Below are positions 33,675 to 45,455 of a stretch of 64,000 nt of DNA, piece by piece. Below the pieces are notes generated by a model. That model made no database searches, had not been told where the DNA came from, and saw only the letters and a program-made list of their open reading frames with translations. The stretch is from Demetria terragena DSM 11295 (GTDB lineage Bacteria; Actinomycetota; Actinomycetes; Actinomycetales; Dermatophilaceae). The stretch lies in the NCBI RefSeq assembly GCF_000376825.1, contig NZ_AQXW01000004.1, positions 2,294,001 through 2,358,000 of the forward strand. Reading direction: 5' to 3'. Position 1 is the stretch's first letter. Each line of letters starts with the position of its first letter. The translations under genes and the position numbers were made by a program.

Positions 33675-33743
33675 GGTAGGTCGCACCTACCCGGTCCGAA
33701 CACCTTCGCGCTGCAGACCTACCCGATCAGGCAGGGGTCGACC
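33675..33743. promoter_or_regulatory. Putative regulator-binding region upstream of the iron alcohol dehydrogenase
   Basis: Three ACCTACC elements occur here: an inverted pair GGTAGGT-CGC-ACCTACC at 33675-33691, and GACCTACCCGATCAGGCAGG at 33716-33735. The last one matches the element upstream of mdo at 25334-25353. Binding by the local LuxR-type regulator is inferred. Confidence 0.55.
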
Positions 33744-33767
33744 AGCCCGATCGGGTGATTCGGGCAG

Positions 33768-34625
33768 TTAGCCCGAATACGGCAGCGCAGGCAGCCCACG
33801 AACCCCTGGCTGGCAGGCGAATACCGCTCCGGCGAGAGGTTCCTCGTCATCGCCGAGGTTCTCGCGGGACGTCGTGATGTAGAGCGTGTCGAGATCCGGT
33901 CCGCCGAAGGTGCACGCGGTGACCTGGGATGGCTCGACCGTGATGATGGCCTCGAGGCTCCCCTCGGGCGAATAGCGTCGAACGCCCGCGCCGCCGAACA
34001 ACGCCACCCACACGCCGCCCTCGGCGTCCACGGTCAACCCGTCCGGTCCGCCCGTCACCGAGGCGTCCAACTCGACGAACGGCCGTCGGTTTGTCAGTCC
34101 CGCTTCGGGGGACCAGTCGAAGGCGCTGATCGTGCGGGTCGGGGTGTCGATGTAATACGCGAGCGTGCCGTCTGGCGACCACCCCAAGCCATTGGAGATG
34201 GTGAGGTCCGTCAAGATTTCGCTCGTCGAGCCATCGGGGTCGAGCCGCCACATCGACGCTGCGCCCGGCGTGACGGCGTATGCCATCGTGCCGCAGTAGA
34301 ACGCTCCTGACGGGTCGCAGCCGCCTTCGTTGAAGCGAATTTCGTTGCCAGTCCACAACTCTCGCGCAGGCGTCAGGTCAGACAAATCGTTGGCGTGACC
34401 CAGGAGGAAGCCGCGTTCGCCCGCGACGACGGCGCCACCACCGGACCGGGGACGCATCGCTGCGGCAACGGAGCCGACGTGGGTGCGGGTGACGGTCCCG
34501 TCATCGCCGAGCAACAGGATGTCGCCGGCGAGCATGTCGACATAGCGAAGGCCGCCCCACGGTTCCCACCAGATCGGGCCCTCGGCGTGGTAGGCGTGCG
34601 GGGAGGACAGGGGTTCAGCGCGCAT
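33768..34625 (-). CDS. SMP-30/gluconolactonase-family protein
   Basis: The 285-residue six-bladed beta-propeller has the metal-binding Glu in HAEGPIWWE, Asn in TISNGLGWSPDGT and Asp in GGPDGLTVDAEGGVW. Such enzymes hydrolyse sugar lactones, with Ca2+ or Zn2+ in the tunnel. The substrate is unknown. An 8-bp inverted repeat, ATTCGGGC/GCCCGAAT at 33758-33778, overlaps the stop and may terminate transcription on this strand. It lies between the alcohol dehydrogenase operon and def, but there is no proof of a shared function. Confidence 0.85.
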   Translation of the reverse strand: MRAEPLSSPHAYHAEGPIWWEPWGGLRYVDMLAGDILLLGDDGTVTRTHVGSVAAAMRPRSGGGAVVAGERGFLLGHANDLSDLTPARELWTGNEIRFNEGGCDPSGAFYCGTMAYAVTPGAASMWRLDPDGSTSEILTDLTISNGLGWSPDGTLAYYIDTPTRTISAFDWSPEAGLTNRRPFVELDASVTGGPDGLTVDAEGGVWVALFGGAGVRRYSPEGSLEAIITVEPSQVTACTFGGPDLDTLYITTSRENLGDDEEPLAGAVFACQPGVRGLPALPYSG

Positions 34626-34641
34626 ACCGTCAGCCTAGAGA

Positions 34642-35217
34642 TCAGACGTCTTCGGCGTCTTGTGTCAGGGGATCCCATTTGGTGATGTGCGCATCGGTCC
34701 ATCCACGCTTCTTGACCGCATCCCGGGCCTGCTGACGCAGCGTCGGGCTCAGGCGCTCGACATAGAGCTTGCCGTCGAGATGGTCGGTCTCATGCTGCAA
34801 GCAGCGGGCGAGGGTGCCCCCGTCAGACTCCACCACCACGGGGTTGCCATCGAGGTCAGTGCCGGTGACCCGCGCCCAGGTCGCTCGCGACGTCGGGAAC
34901 CACTCACCGGGAACCGACAGGCACCCCTCGGAGCCCTCGGACGGCTCGGGGTCGCCCGGCGGAACCGGCCCGCGCTCCAGGACCGGATTGATGACGTGCC
35001 CTCGCTGCTGCACATCGTCGCCGTCTTCGCAGTCATAGATGAAGATGCGCCAGCGCGCACCGACCTGATTCGCTGCGAGCCCAGCACCATTCGCGGCTTC
35101 GTTGGTGTCGAACATGTCCGCAACCAGAGTGCGGATTTCGTCGGTCACCTCGCGGACCTTCTTGGTCGGTTGGTGCAGGGCCTTGTGGCCGATGACGGTG
35201 ATGGGACGGACGGCCAT
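34642..35217 (-). CDS. def: Peptide deformylase
   Basis: The 191-residue metalloenzyme removes the formyl group from the N-terminal Met of nascent proteins. The three motifs are present: GAGLAANQVG (44-53), EGCLS (97-101) with metal ligand Cys99, and QHETDH (141-146) with His142, catalytic Glu143 and His146. A 191-residue length with a short insertion around 83-95 fits the actinobacterial type. Confidence 0.96.
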   Translation of the reverse strand: MAVRPITVIGHKALHQPTKKVREVTDEIRTLVADMFDTNEAANGAGLAANQVGARWRIFIYDCEDGDDVQQRGHVINPVLERGPVPPGDPEPSEGSEGCLSVPGEWFPTSRATWARVTGTDLDGNPVVVESDGGTLARCLQHETDHLDGKLYVERLSPTLRQQARDAVKKRGWTDAHITKWDPLTQDAEDV

Positions 35218-35277
35218 GGTGGTTGCTCCGGGTCGATGACGTCGTACGCCGCGTAAGCCTAGAACGTCGGGCTTCGG

Positions 35278-36099
35278 CTAGTCCCACCAGCCGTCTGTGC
35301 TCTTGGGGACTCGTTCGTAGTCGGAGGCGTGCTCGCGGCTCACCTCGACGGCAGGCGCATCGTCAACCAACCCGGTCGGAGCATCGGGCACGGTCCGGCG
35401 GCGACGCCGAATCCAGCGCCGCCCAAAGGACGAACGATCTTCCGGCAGCAGGTAGGCGCCGATCGATTGAACGGGAAGGTCGGTGTCGTGCAAGGTGTCT
35501 GGCGGTCGGGGTCCGGTGTCGGGACCAGACCAGCCGTCGCCGCCGTCATCGTTCGGTGGGTCGTCCCAACCGTTGTCGTCGTCGGTCGCGAGAGATTCAT
35601 CGCCGAAGATCTCTTGGCAGATGGTGCGATAGGTCGTGTCGGGATTCCGGACAAAGGTGATGCGCTGGAGCGCCTGTTCCTGGCCCGCGCTTTCGAGCGT
35701 AAAGGTGCCGTACCCGAGGAGTTGCCCGAGTGGACTGCGCGAGTACGACATGTCGGTCACCTTGCTCAGCGGCATCATCGCCACCTTGCGGGTGACGACG
35801 CCGTAGATCAGCAGGAGGCGCTTGTTGGTGGCGACGAACCAACTCACGTGCCAATTGATGAACGTCCAGGCCAGTCGGGCGAGAAGGGCGAACCACAGCC
35901 ACCAGGCCAGGTCGGCGAGCATCCCCAGCCGAGCCGGCATCAGACTGCCGATCATGAGGACCATCACCAGAGAGACCAGTGTCGTGAGGACCGGTTCGAT
36001 CTTGGCGGCCCAGTGTTCTTGCATCGCCACCCGGAGGCGCTCCTCGGGCAGGCGGTAAGGGGCGAGGCGGGCGATGGCACGCCGGTCGAACTCGCCCAT
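35278..36099 (-). CDS. PH-domain (bPH2/DUF304) membrane protein
   Basis: The 273-residue product has two membrane helices (about 40-85), followed by a bacterial PH domain recognisable from NKRLLLIYGVVTRKVAMMPLSKVTDMSY and GYGTFTLESAGQEQ. The C-terminal 110 residues are acidic and disordered, with a basic RRWIRRRRR patch. Function is unknown; such proteins are membrane-associated. ATG 36099 (MGEFDRRA) fits the family start; the same frame stays open further upstream, but that region is occupied by the small membrane protein gene. The upstream small gene ends 5 nt before this start, so the two are probably co-transcribed. Confidence 0.8.
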   Translation of the reverse strand: MGEFDRRAIARLAPYRLPEERLRVAMQEHWAAKIEPVLTTLVSLVMVLMIGSLMPARLGMLADLAWWLWFALLARLAWTFINWHVSWFVATNKRLLLIYGVVTRKVAMMPLSKVTDMSYSRSPLGQLLGYGTFTLESAGQEQALQRITFVRNPDTTYRTICQEIFGDESLATDDDNGWDDPPNDDGGDGWSGPDTGPRPPDTLHDTDLPVQSIGAYLLPEDRSSFGRRWIRRRRRTVPDAPTGLVDDAPAVEVSREHASDYERVPKSTDGWWD

Positions 36100-36104
36100 C
36101 GCGG

Positions 36105-36272
36105 TTAGCCGCCGAGCAGGTTGGCGAAGAACTGCCCGATGTTTTCGAAGCCCTGCTTCAGGATGTCCCAGAGGTTGCGGACGGTGTCGGCCGACTTGTC
36201 GGGCGAGGTGATGACGGCATACACGAAGAAGGCCGCGATCACCCACGGCACGAACTGCCGGACTTTGGCCAT
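36105..36272 (-). CDS. Small single-pass membrane protein
   Basis: The 55-residue product starts MAKVRQFVPWVIAAFFVYAV, a membrane helix, and continues as an amphipathic helix ending in FFANLLGG. ATG 36272 is preceded by GAAGAGGGC. It lies 5 nt before the PH-domain gene on the same strand. The position and the good ribosome-binding site support a real gene. Function is unknown. Confidence 0.7.
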   Translation of the reverse strand: MAKVRQFVPWVIAAFFVYAVITSPDKSADTVRNLWDILKQGFENIGQFFANLLGG

Positions 36273-36443
36273 GACGCCCTCTTCGAGAAATGTATGCCCC
36301 GCACCCGGGTGGCACAGAACCATTCGATGGTGCCACAGGAGTGACCCCTGTGACGGATGTGACGCGCCGAGGCAGGGGCTGAATGTCGACGACTCCCAAA
36401 GGAGTGTTTGACACTGGCCGACGCCGCATAGACACTCTCCAAC

Positions 36444-37016
36444 ATGTCTTTGGGAGATGACGCAGTGCGCCGACTGCGGGCCAGCGCCCACCCCGCCCGG
36501 CTGCGGATCATGTCGCTCCTCACCGGCGCCGAGCTCAGCGCGGCCGAGGTCGCCCGCGAGCTCGACCTCACCCAGGCCAACGCGAGTTACCACCTGCGCC
36601 AGCTTGCCGATTGCGGTCTCATCGAGGTTGCAGGCACCGAGAAGGTGCGTGGCGGGGTGGCCAAGCGCTATCGCTACGTCCTCGACTGCAACGCGCCGCG
36701 GGAGGGGCGTGCGGCGCGGCCCACGGCGGCGCAGGCCACCGAGGAGTTTCCGATGATCGTGGCCGCCATCTCGAGCGAGCTGCAACGGCGGTCCCATCAC
36801 TATCGGCCATCCGCCGCCAACGACATCCCGAACGATTTCACCGACCTGGAGACCTGGATCGAGCCGGAGGTCTGGGCTGAGGTCGTCGAACTCGTCCAGC
36901 GCGCGAGCAGCCTCGCCCACCGAAACGCCCGCCCGCCGCGCACCGAGGGGGCGATTCCGGTGAGCTTCGTCGCCAGCCTGTTCCGGATGCGTATGGCCGA
37001 GGGTGGCGAGTCGTGA
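36444..37016 (+). CDS. ArsR-type winged-helix regulator
   Basis: The 190-residue product has a winged helix-turn-helix in the first 80 residues: LRASAHPARLRIMSLL, LSAAEVARELDLTQANASYHLRQL and the wing VRGGVAKRYRYVL. No metal-binding Cys cluster is visible, so it probably does not sense metals. The remaining helical region lacks a recognised domain. It overlaps the following MFS transporter by 4 nt (GTGA) and probably controls it. The 171-bp region upstream has a weak TTGACA at 36408-36413 and an inverted repeat noted in the findings. Confidence 0.85.
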   Translation: MSLGDDAVRRLRASAHPARLRIMSLLTGAELSAAEVARELDLTQANASYHLRQLADCGLIEVAGTEKVRGGVAKRYRYVLDCNAPREGRAARPTAAQATEEFPMIVAAISSELQRRSHHYRPSAANDIPNDFTDLETWIEPEVWAEVVELVQRASSLAHRNARPPRTEGAIPVSFVASLFRMRMAEGGES

Positions 37017-38233
37017 GCCGATCCCGCGCCTCAGAAGTGCTGGCAATTAAGGACTTTCGCTGGTTCTTCCTCGCGCGGTTGGTCTCCTCCCTGGGGTCGT
37101 CGATGGCGCCGGTCGCTCTCGCGTTCGCGGTTCTAGAGATCGACAACTCGCCGTCGGCGGTCGGGTTGGTCGTCGCTGGACGGATGGTCGCGCTCGTGGT
37201 CTTCCTCCTCATCGGAGGGGTGGTGTCCGACCGGGTTTCCCGACGAGTGGTGCTCCAGGTCTCGCACATCCTGACGGGATTGACTCAGGGGCTGGTGGCG
37301 TGCCTCATCATCAGCGGGCACGCGACGGTCATGTCGGTGCTGGTGATTGAGTGCCTGAACGGGGCGGTGTCGGCGTTCACGATGCCCGCTATGCAAGGCA
37401 TCATCCCGCAGTTAGTCCCGTATCGGCTTTTGCAGCAGGCGAATTCGTTAATGTCGTTCACTCGGCATGGCAGCTTGTTGCTCGGCCCGGCGATCGCCGG
37501 GGCCATTGTTGCCGGTCCGGGTGCGGGGTGGGCGCTCGCGGTCGATGCGGGCACCTATGCCGTGGCCGTCATCGCCCTAGCCATGGTCGCGTTGCCGCCA
37601 GTCATCAAGCGCGAGTCGAGCATGGTCGCCGACCTGCGTGAAGGGTGGGGCGAGTTCGCTTCGCGGACCTGGCTCTGGGCGGTCGTGGTGGCCTTCGGTT
37701 TCCTCAACGCGATTCACGTCGGAGTGATCTCCGTGCTGGGGCCGTACTTCGCGAAAGAGCATCCGGTGACTCTGGGCGAGCGAGGCTGGGGTCTGGTGCT
37801 ATCCGCCGAGGCCGTCGGCGCCTTGGTGATGACCTTCATCCTGATCCGGGGAGACATGAAGCACCCGTTGCGGGCCGGCATGATCGGTATCGCGTGCCTC
37901 GTACCGCTCATCATGGCGCTCGGACTGGCGCCGACATTGTGGGTCTTGATCCCCATCGCTATTTTTGCGGGGGCGGGCGGCAACGTGTTTGGCACGGGGT
38001 GGTCGATTGCCGTGATGGAGAACGTCCCAGCCGAGGCGCAGTCGCGCGTGTGGTCCTACGACATGTTGGGCTCGTTTGTCGCCATCCCCATCGGGACGGT
38101 GGTTTTTGGCTGGTTGGCCGAGGCAGTCGACCCGGGCCCACTCGTCGTCTGCGCTGGCGTGGCGTACGCCGCGCTGTGCCTGGCCACGCTGGCTGTCCCG
38201 AGCGTCCGCAACCTGTCCCGCGTCGCGAACTAA
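37013..38233 (+). CDS. MFS transporter
   Basis: The 406-residue permease has about twelve membrane helices. The first loop carries VVSDRVSRRVVLQ, a variant of the MFS motif A. The overall pattern resembles the enterobactin exporter/drug efflux group, but the substrate is unknown. Start GTG overlaps the ArsR gene stop, indicating co-translation with its likely regulator. Its stop codon lies within the left arm of a terminator hairpin (38228-38294). Confidence 0.85.
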   Translation: MSRSRASEVLAIKDFRWFFLARLVSSLGSSMAPVALAFAVLEIDNSPSAVGLVVAGRMVALVVFLLIGGVVSDRVSRRVVLQVSHILTGLTQGLVACLIISGHATVMSVLVIECLNGAVSAFTMPAMQGIIPQLVPYRLLQQANSLMSFTRHGSLLLGPAIAGAIVAGPGAGWALAVDAGTYAVAVIALAMVALPPVIKRESSMVADLREGWGEFASRTWLWAVVVAFGFLNAIHVGVISVLGPYFAKEHPVTLGERGWGLVLSAEAVGALVMTFILIRGDMKHPLRAGMIGIACLVPLIMALGLAPTLWVLIPIAIFAGAGGNVFGTGWSIAVMENVPAEAQSRVWSYDMLGSFVAIPIGTVVFGWLAEAVDPGPLVVCAGVAYAALCLATLAVPSVRNLSRVAN

Positions 38234-38294
38234 CTGCGTTAGGTGCCCTTGACTGGGAAATTTCCCGGTCAGGGGGCACGTATCGCAGTTAGTT
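38228..38294. terminator. Bidirectional terminator between MFS gene and upp
   Basis: Outer arms AACTAACTGCG (38228-38238) and CGCAGTTAGTT (38284-38294) and inner arms GTGCCC/GGGCAC and GGGAAA/TTTCCC make a long hairpin between the convergent genes. The MFS stop TAA lies in the left arm. Confidence 0.75.
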
Positions 38295-38299
38295 CCGGG

Positions 38300-38944
38300 T
38301 TAGTCGGCGGCGACGCCGTAAAGGCGGTCGCCGGCATCGCCGAGGCCAGGCACGATGTAGCCCTTGTCATTGAGTCGTTCGTCGACGGCGCCGGTGACCA
38401 GCGTGATGGGGACGTCGAGGTCGGCCAGTTCTTGGCGTACGGCCTCAATGCCTTCGGGTGCGCACAGCAGCGTGACCGCGGTGATGTCATCGGCTCCGCG
38501 CTCGGCGAGATAGCGAATCGACATCGCGAGCGTCCCCCCGGTGGCCAGCATCGGATCTAGGACGTAGCACTGGCGGCCGGAGAGGTCGTCTGGGAGTCGG
38601 TTGGCGTAGGTGACGGCCTCCAAGGTTGTCTCGTTGCGCACCATCCCGAGGAAGCCGACTTCGGCGCTCGGCAGCAGCCGCACCATGCCCTCCAGCATGC
38701 CGAGCCCGGCACGCAGGATCGGGACGATGAGCGGTTTTGGAGTCGACAACTTGATTCCAGTGGTGGGCGCTACCGGCGTCTCGATCTCGAACGGTTCGAC
38801 GCGCACCTCCCGGGTCGCCTCATAGGCCAGAAGGGTCATGAGCTCTTCGGCCAGTCGTCGGAAGGTTGGTGAGTCGGTCCGCTGGTCCCGCAGATAGGTC
38901 AGCTTGTGAGCAATGAGCGGGTGGTCGGCCACGATGACGCGCAT
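38300..38944 (-). CDS. upp: Uracil phosphoribosyltransferase
   Basis: The 214-residue enzyme makes UMP from uracil and PRPP. The PRPP loop [11 protein letters not shown] and the uracil-binding [16 protein letters not shown] near the C-terminus are intact, as are [10 protein letters not shown] and the start [16 protein letters not shown]. Its start codon is only 17 bp from that of the divergent tadA, so the promoters must overlap each other or the coding regions. Confidence 0.96.
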   Translation of the reverse strand: MRVIVADHPLIAHKLTYLRDQRTDSPTFRRLAEELMTLLAYEATREVRVEPFEIETPVAPTTGIKLSTPKPLIVPILRAGLGMLEGMVRLLPSAEVGFLGMVRNETTLEAVTYANRLPDDLSGRQCYVLDPMLATGGTLAMSIRYLAERGADDITAVTLLCAPEGIEAVRQELADLDVPITLVTGAVDERLNDKGYIVPGLGDAGDRLYGVAAD

Positions 38945-38961
38945 ACGTCAGACTCTAGTTC

Positions 38962-39444
38962 GTGGATGACCTGCTTCCCCCCTCGCTCGCCGAGCGCTAC
39001 GCCGGGTGGATGGATCGCGCGCTCGAGTTGGCCCGGATGGCCCCCGATACGGGGGATGTCCCGGTCGGTGCCGTCCTGGTGGACGAGAGTGGGGTGACGT
39101 GGGGCCAAGGAGTGAACCGTCGGGAGGCGGACGGCGACCCATTGGCGCATGCTGAGTTGCTCGCGGTCCGTGATGCTGCGCGTTCGCGGAGTGGCTGGCG
39201 ATTGGATGGCCTCACCGTTGTCGTGACGCTCGAACCGTGCGCGATGTGTGCGGGTGCGCTCGCCCAAGCCAGGGTGGGACGCATCGTTTTTGGCGCGTGG
39301 GATCCCAAGGCCGGTGCGTGTGGCAGCGTGTGGGACCTGGTGCGGGACCGGCGGACCCCGACCTGGATCGAAGTTGTCGGTGGCATCCGCGAGCAGGAGT
39401 GCGCTGCCGAGCTGACCGCGTTCTTTGGTCGCCGGCGCTCTTGA
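38962..39444 (+). CDS. tadA: tRNA adenosine(34) deaminase
   Basis: The 160-residue zinc deaminase makes inosine at the wobble position of tRNA-Arg(ACG), encoded at 19034-19106. The zinc site is H63-A-E65 and P92-C-A-M-C96. GTG 38962 gives an N-terminus of the same length as E. coli TadA; an in-frame ATG at 39010 would remove the first helix. CTCTAG lies just before the GTG with no ribosome-binding site, so the mRNA may be leaderless. Confidence 0.92.
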   Translation: MDDLLPPSLAERYAGWMDRALELARMAPDTGDVPVGAVLVDESGVTWGQGVNRREADGDPLAHAELLAVRDAARSRSGWRLDGLTVVVTLEPCAMCAGALAQARVGRIVFGAWDPKAGACGSVWDLVRDRRTPTWIEVVGGIREQECAAELTAFFGRRRS

Positions 39445-39489
39445 CCGAGGTGCGATGACCGGTCTAGCGTTCCATTCTACGTAATTCAC

Positions 39490-39506
39490 ATTCCACAATA
39501 TGGAAT
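39490..39506. promoter_or_regulatory. Operator-like palindrome upstream of the xanthine dehydrogenase operon
   Basis: ATTCCA-CAATA-TGGAAT is a perfect 6-5-6 inverted repeat 23 bp before xdhA. TTCCA occurs again just upstream at about 39470. The pattern resembles operators of IclR-type regulators of purine/allantoin use, but no such regulator lies in the window. Confidence 0.6.
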
Positions 39507-39528
39507 TTATGGGGAGGGAGATTCAGGC

Positions 39529-41009
39529 ATGTCGAGAATCGCCCAGCCAGGACAACCTCCTGCGCGCATGATGGGATCTATGCACGCCACGGTCAACGGA
39601 AGCGCCAGGACGCTTGAGGTTACGTCCCACACGAATGCCCTGGACTGGCTTCGGGGCCAAGGTCTGACCGGCGCCAAGGAGGGTTGCGCTGAAGGCGAGT
39701 GCGGCGCGTGCGCGGTACTCGTCGCCAGGGCGGGCGAGGACGGCGGCACCACCTGGACCCCGATCAATTCCTGCCTCATCCCCGCGGCGACCCTCCATGG
39801 TCAGGAAGTTGTGACCTCCGAGGGGCTCGGGTCACCCGATGACCTCCACCCGGTACAAACGGAGATGGCCAACCGCGGGGGATCCCAATGCGGTTATTGC
39901 ACACCGGGTTTCGTGTGCAGCATGGCTGCCGAGTACTACCGACCGGGGCGTGCCGAAGCGGCGCCCGATGCGTCTGGCGAATCCGCCCATGAACATGGGC
40001 CCAACGGATTCGACCTGCACGCACTCTCGGGAAACCTGTGCCGATGCACGGGCTATCGACCTATTCAAGAGGCCGCCTACGCGTTGGGCGAGCCGAACAG
40101 TGGGGACCCGCTGCTGGCGCGTACGCACCAGGCGCCACCACGTCCCACCGCCAGCACTCTCGAGGGTCCCGACGGGACGTTCGTTCGGCCTCGCGATCTC
40201 CGGGAGTGCCTCGATCTGATCGCCACTCACCACGACACGGTCCTCGTCGCGGGCTCGACCGACTGGGGGGTCGATGCCAACCTCAAGGCGAGAAGAGTTC
40301 CGCTGCTCGTGGCGATCGACCACCTCGATGAGTTGCGTTCCCTGGAGATCGAAGACGCGCACATCACGATGGGTGCGGCCCTGACACTGTCGGAGATCGA
40401 GCGGCGACTCGATGACCGAATCCCGTTGCTCAACCAGATGTTTCCGCAATTTGCGTCTCGACTGATTCGCAATAACGCCACCCTCGGCGGAAACCTCGGC
40501 ACGGGCTCGCCGATTGGTGACGCGCCGCCAGCGTTGCTGGCACTGGAAGCATCCCTCGTGCTCGCCTCCCGCGACGGTGAGCGCGAGATTCCCTTGGCCG
40601 ATTACTTCACCGGGTACCGCCAACACGTCAGGGCGGCAGGCGAACTCATCAAGGCTGTACGCATACCCCTGCCACTGTCAACGACTAGCGCCTTCCACAA
40701 GATCGCGAAGCGCCGGTTCGACGACATCTCTTCTGTCGCAGTCGGATTCGCGCTGCAGATCGAGGGTGGAATGGTGCGCAAGGCGCGGATTGGTCTGGGC
40801 GGGGTCGCGGCAACTCCGCTGCGGGCCTATGCCACGGAGTCGGCACTGGAAGGACAGCCATGGGATCGCTCAACCGTCGTGAGTGCAGCGCGAGTCATGG
40901 CCGCAGAGGGAACGCCCATGGATGATCATCGCGCTTCAGCCGCCTACCGTTCGGCGATGTTGGGGATGGCCTTACGCAAGTTGCACGCCGACCATGCGGA
41001 GGTGCCGCG

Positions 41010-41013
<4 letters not shown>
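39529..41013 (+). CDS. xdhA: Xanthine dehydrogenase small subunit (2Fe-2S and FAD)
   Basis: The product is 494 residues. The N-terminal plant-type 2Fe-2S motif is GCAEGECGACAVL plus a later Cys in INSCLIPA. The second 2Fe-2S domain has CGYCTPGFVCS and CRCTGYRP. The FAD domain follows with LVAGSTDWGVD and NNATLGGNLGTGSPIGD. Electrons pass from the molybdenum subunit through the two clusters and FAD to NAD. GGGGAGGGAG precedes the ATG at 39529; an inner ATG lies 17 codons later. The gene overlaps xdhB by 4 nt. Confidence 0.93.
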
Positions 41014-43394
<2,381 letters not shown>

Positions 43395-44168
43395 GGCCGG
43401 CGTCCTCGTGACGCTGACCGAGGCGCGTGGGCATACCCCTCGAGCGGCTGGCGCGAAGATGGTCGTTGCGGCGCAGCGGAGTTGGGACAGTGTCGGCGGT
43501 GGCAATCTCGAGGAGACGGTGATCGCTCAAGCGCGGGAGATGTTGCGCGATGGCGTGACCGCACCACGGTCACTGTCGTTCCGGCTCAACGACAAGTCGC
43601 CGACGAGCTATGGCCAGCAGTGTTGCGGGGGTGAGGTTTCGGTCATGCTCGACCCCATCGCGGTAGTTCCGGCCGTCGCGATCTTTGGGATGGGTCACGT
43701 TGGCTGGGAACTCGCGCGGATCCTCGATCGCCAGCACCTCGACTTGCACGTGGTCGATTCGCGCGCCGACCAGATCAGTGACGCGCACGTGAGCCGGCTG
43801 GACGGCCCTGCGCACGTGACGGCTCACCACTCGCCGGTGCCCGAACTCGTGCTCGGGCAGATTCCGAGCGGCACTCACGTACTCGTGATGACCCATGACC
43901 ACAGCGAGGACATCGCGCTCATTGACAGCGCGCTTCGCCATAGCCACCTCGGATCCATTGGGTTGATTGGCTCCTCGGCGAAGTGGAGCCGATTTCGAGG
44001 TCGCCTCGCAGACGAGGGTCATACCGACGACGATCTAGCACGCGTGATCACACCCATCGGTCTTCCCAACCTCGACGGCAAAGAGCCTGCGGTCATTGCA
44101 GTTTCGGTGGCAGCGGCCACCCTCCAGCGAATCGCTGCGAACCGCCCGCCGGTCGAAAGTGCTCGCAC

Positions 44169-45452
44169 GTGACCGTTTTCAGGGGCCGCGTGATCGATAC
44201 CCCTGAAGATCCCTTCACCGGTGGAACGCTGCGCGCTGGCGCAGACACTGCGCTCTTGGTTCGCGACGGATTCATCATCGAGCGGGACGATGCGAGTGCG
44301 GTCCTGGCGCGTCACCCCGACGAGGAGGTCGTCACCCTCGCTGACGGCGTACTCCTGCCCGGCCTCGTCGACACGCATGTCCATCTGCCGCAGGTACGCG
44401 CCATCGGCGGGCTCGGTATGCCGCTGCTCGATTGGCTCGACCAACGGGCGCTCCCTGAAGAAGCACGTCTTGGCGATACCGAATACGCCTGCGGGGTGGC
44501 GCGTGACTTCCTCGCTGGGTTGCGAGCCAGCGGAACCACCACCGCGCTGGTGTTCGGTGCACATTTTGCGCCTGCGATGGATGAGTTCTTCCGACAGGCT
44601 GACGCATCCGGCCTACGCATCACCAGCGGCCTGGTGGTGTCGGACCGGATGTTGGGCGACGAACTCCACACCGATCCGGAACGGGCCATCCGCGAATCGC
44701 GCGACCTGGCGGATGCGTGGCACGGTCACCGGCGATTGCGCTACGCCGTGACACCACGCTTCGCGCTGTCCACCACACCCGCGATGCTCGAGGCCTGCCG
44801 CAGCATTCTCGACGAGGTCGACGGTGCGTACTTCACCTCCCATCTCAACGAGAACGTGCGTGAAGTCGACACGGTTCGCGAGCTCTTTGGTTCGACCTAC
44901 CGCGACTACCTCGACACCTACGACCGACACGGCTTGCTTGGTGAGCGCGCCGTCCTGGCACATAACGTGCATCCCAGTGACCGCGAACTGGCCCGCCTCG
45001 CGGAGACCGCGACCGTGGTCGCGCACTGTCCCACCAGCAATGCCTCCCTCGGCTCGGGACATTTTCCGATGCGTCGGCACCACGATGCTGGGGTACGAAT
45101 GGCGCTCGGCTCAGATGTCTGCGCGGGCACCGGATTCTCCCTTCTCAAGGAAGGCTTGCAGGCCTACTTCTTGCAGCAACTACAAGGCGAGGAGGGATTC
45201 CCGCTGACCTCGGCCCATCTGCTCTGGCTTGCGACACGGGCTGGTGCGCTCGCGCTTGGACTGGGCGATGAGGTGGGCGATTTGTCGGTCGGCAAGCAGT
45301 TCGATGCCATCTGGATTCAGCCCGACCGCGGCTCGGTCCTTGCCACCAACCTTGAATATGCGGTGAGTGACGCCGATGCGTTAGCCCGCATCTTTGCGTT
45401 GGGAACGCCCGCCGACGTGCGCCAGTCGTGGATTGCTGGCGGCGACCGATAG
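44169..45452 (+). CDS. guaD: Guanine deaminase
   Basis: The 427-residue amidohydrolase converts guanine to xanthine, feeding the dehydrogenase encoded upstream. Metal ligands are visible in DTHVHLPQ (His70, His72), a later His in TSHLNENVREVD, and HNVH. The PCTSN-like HCPTSNASLGSG and ALGSDVCAGTGFSLL are guanine-deaminase signatures. GTG 44169 overlaps the xdhC stop. It closes the purine-catabolic operon. Confidence 0.92.
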   Translation: MTVFRGRVIDTPEDPFTGGTLRAGADTALLVRDGFIIERDDASAVLARHPDEEVVTLADGVLLPGLVDTHVHLPQVRAIGGLGMPLLDWLDQRALPEEARLGDTEYACGVARDFLAGLRASGTTTALVFGAHFAPAMDEFFRQADASGLRITSGLVVSDRMLGDELHTDPERAIRESRDLADAWHGHRRLRYAVTPRFALSTTPAMLEACRSILDEVDGAYFTSHLNENVREVDTVRELFGSTYRDYLDTYDRHGLLGERAVLAHNVHPSDRELARLAETATVVAHCPTSNASLGSGHFPMRRHHDAGVRMALGSDVCAGTGFSLLKEGLQAYFLQQLQGEEGFPLTSAHLLWLATRAGALALGLGDEVGDLSVGKQFDAIWIQPDRGSVLATNLEYAVSDADALARIFALGTPADVRQSWIAGGDR

Positions 45453-45455
45453 GCG

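Noticed and set aside
36273-37046. Long N-terminal extension of the small membrane protein on the - strand
   Set aside because: The frame upstream of 36272 is antisense to the ArsR gene and lacks domain signal; the ATG at 36272 has its own ribosome-binding site.
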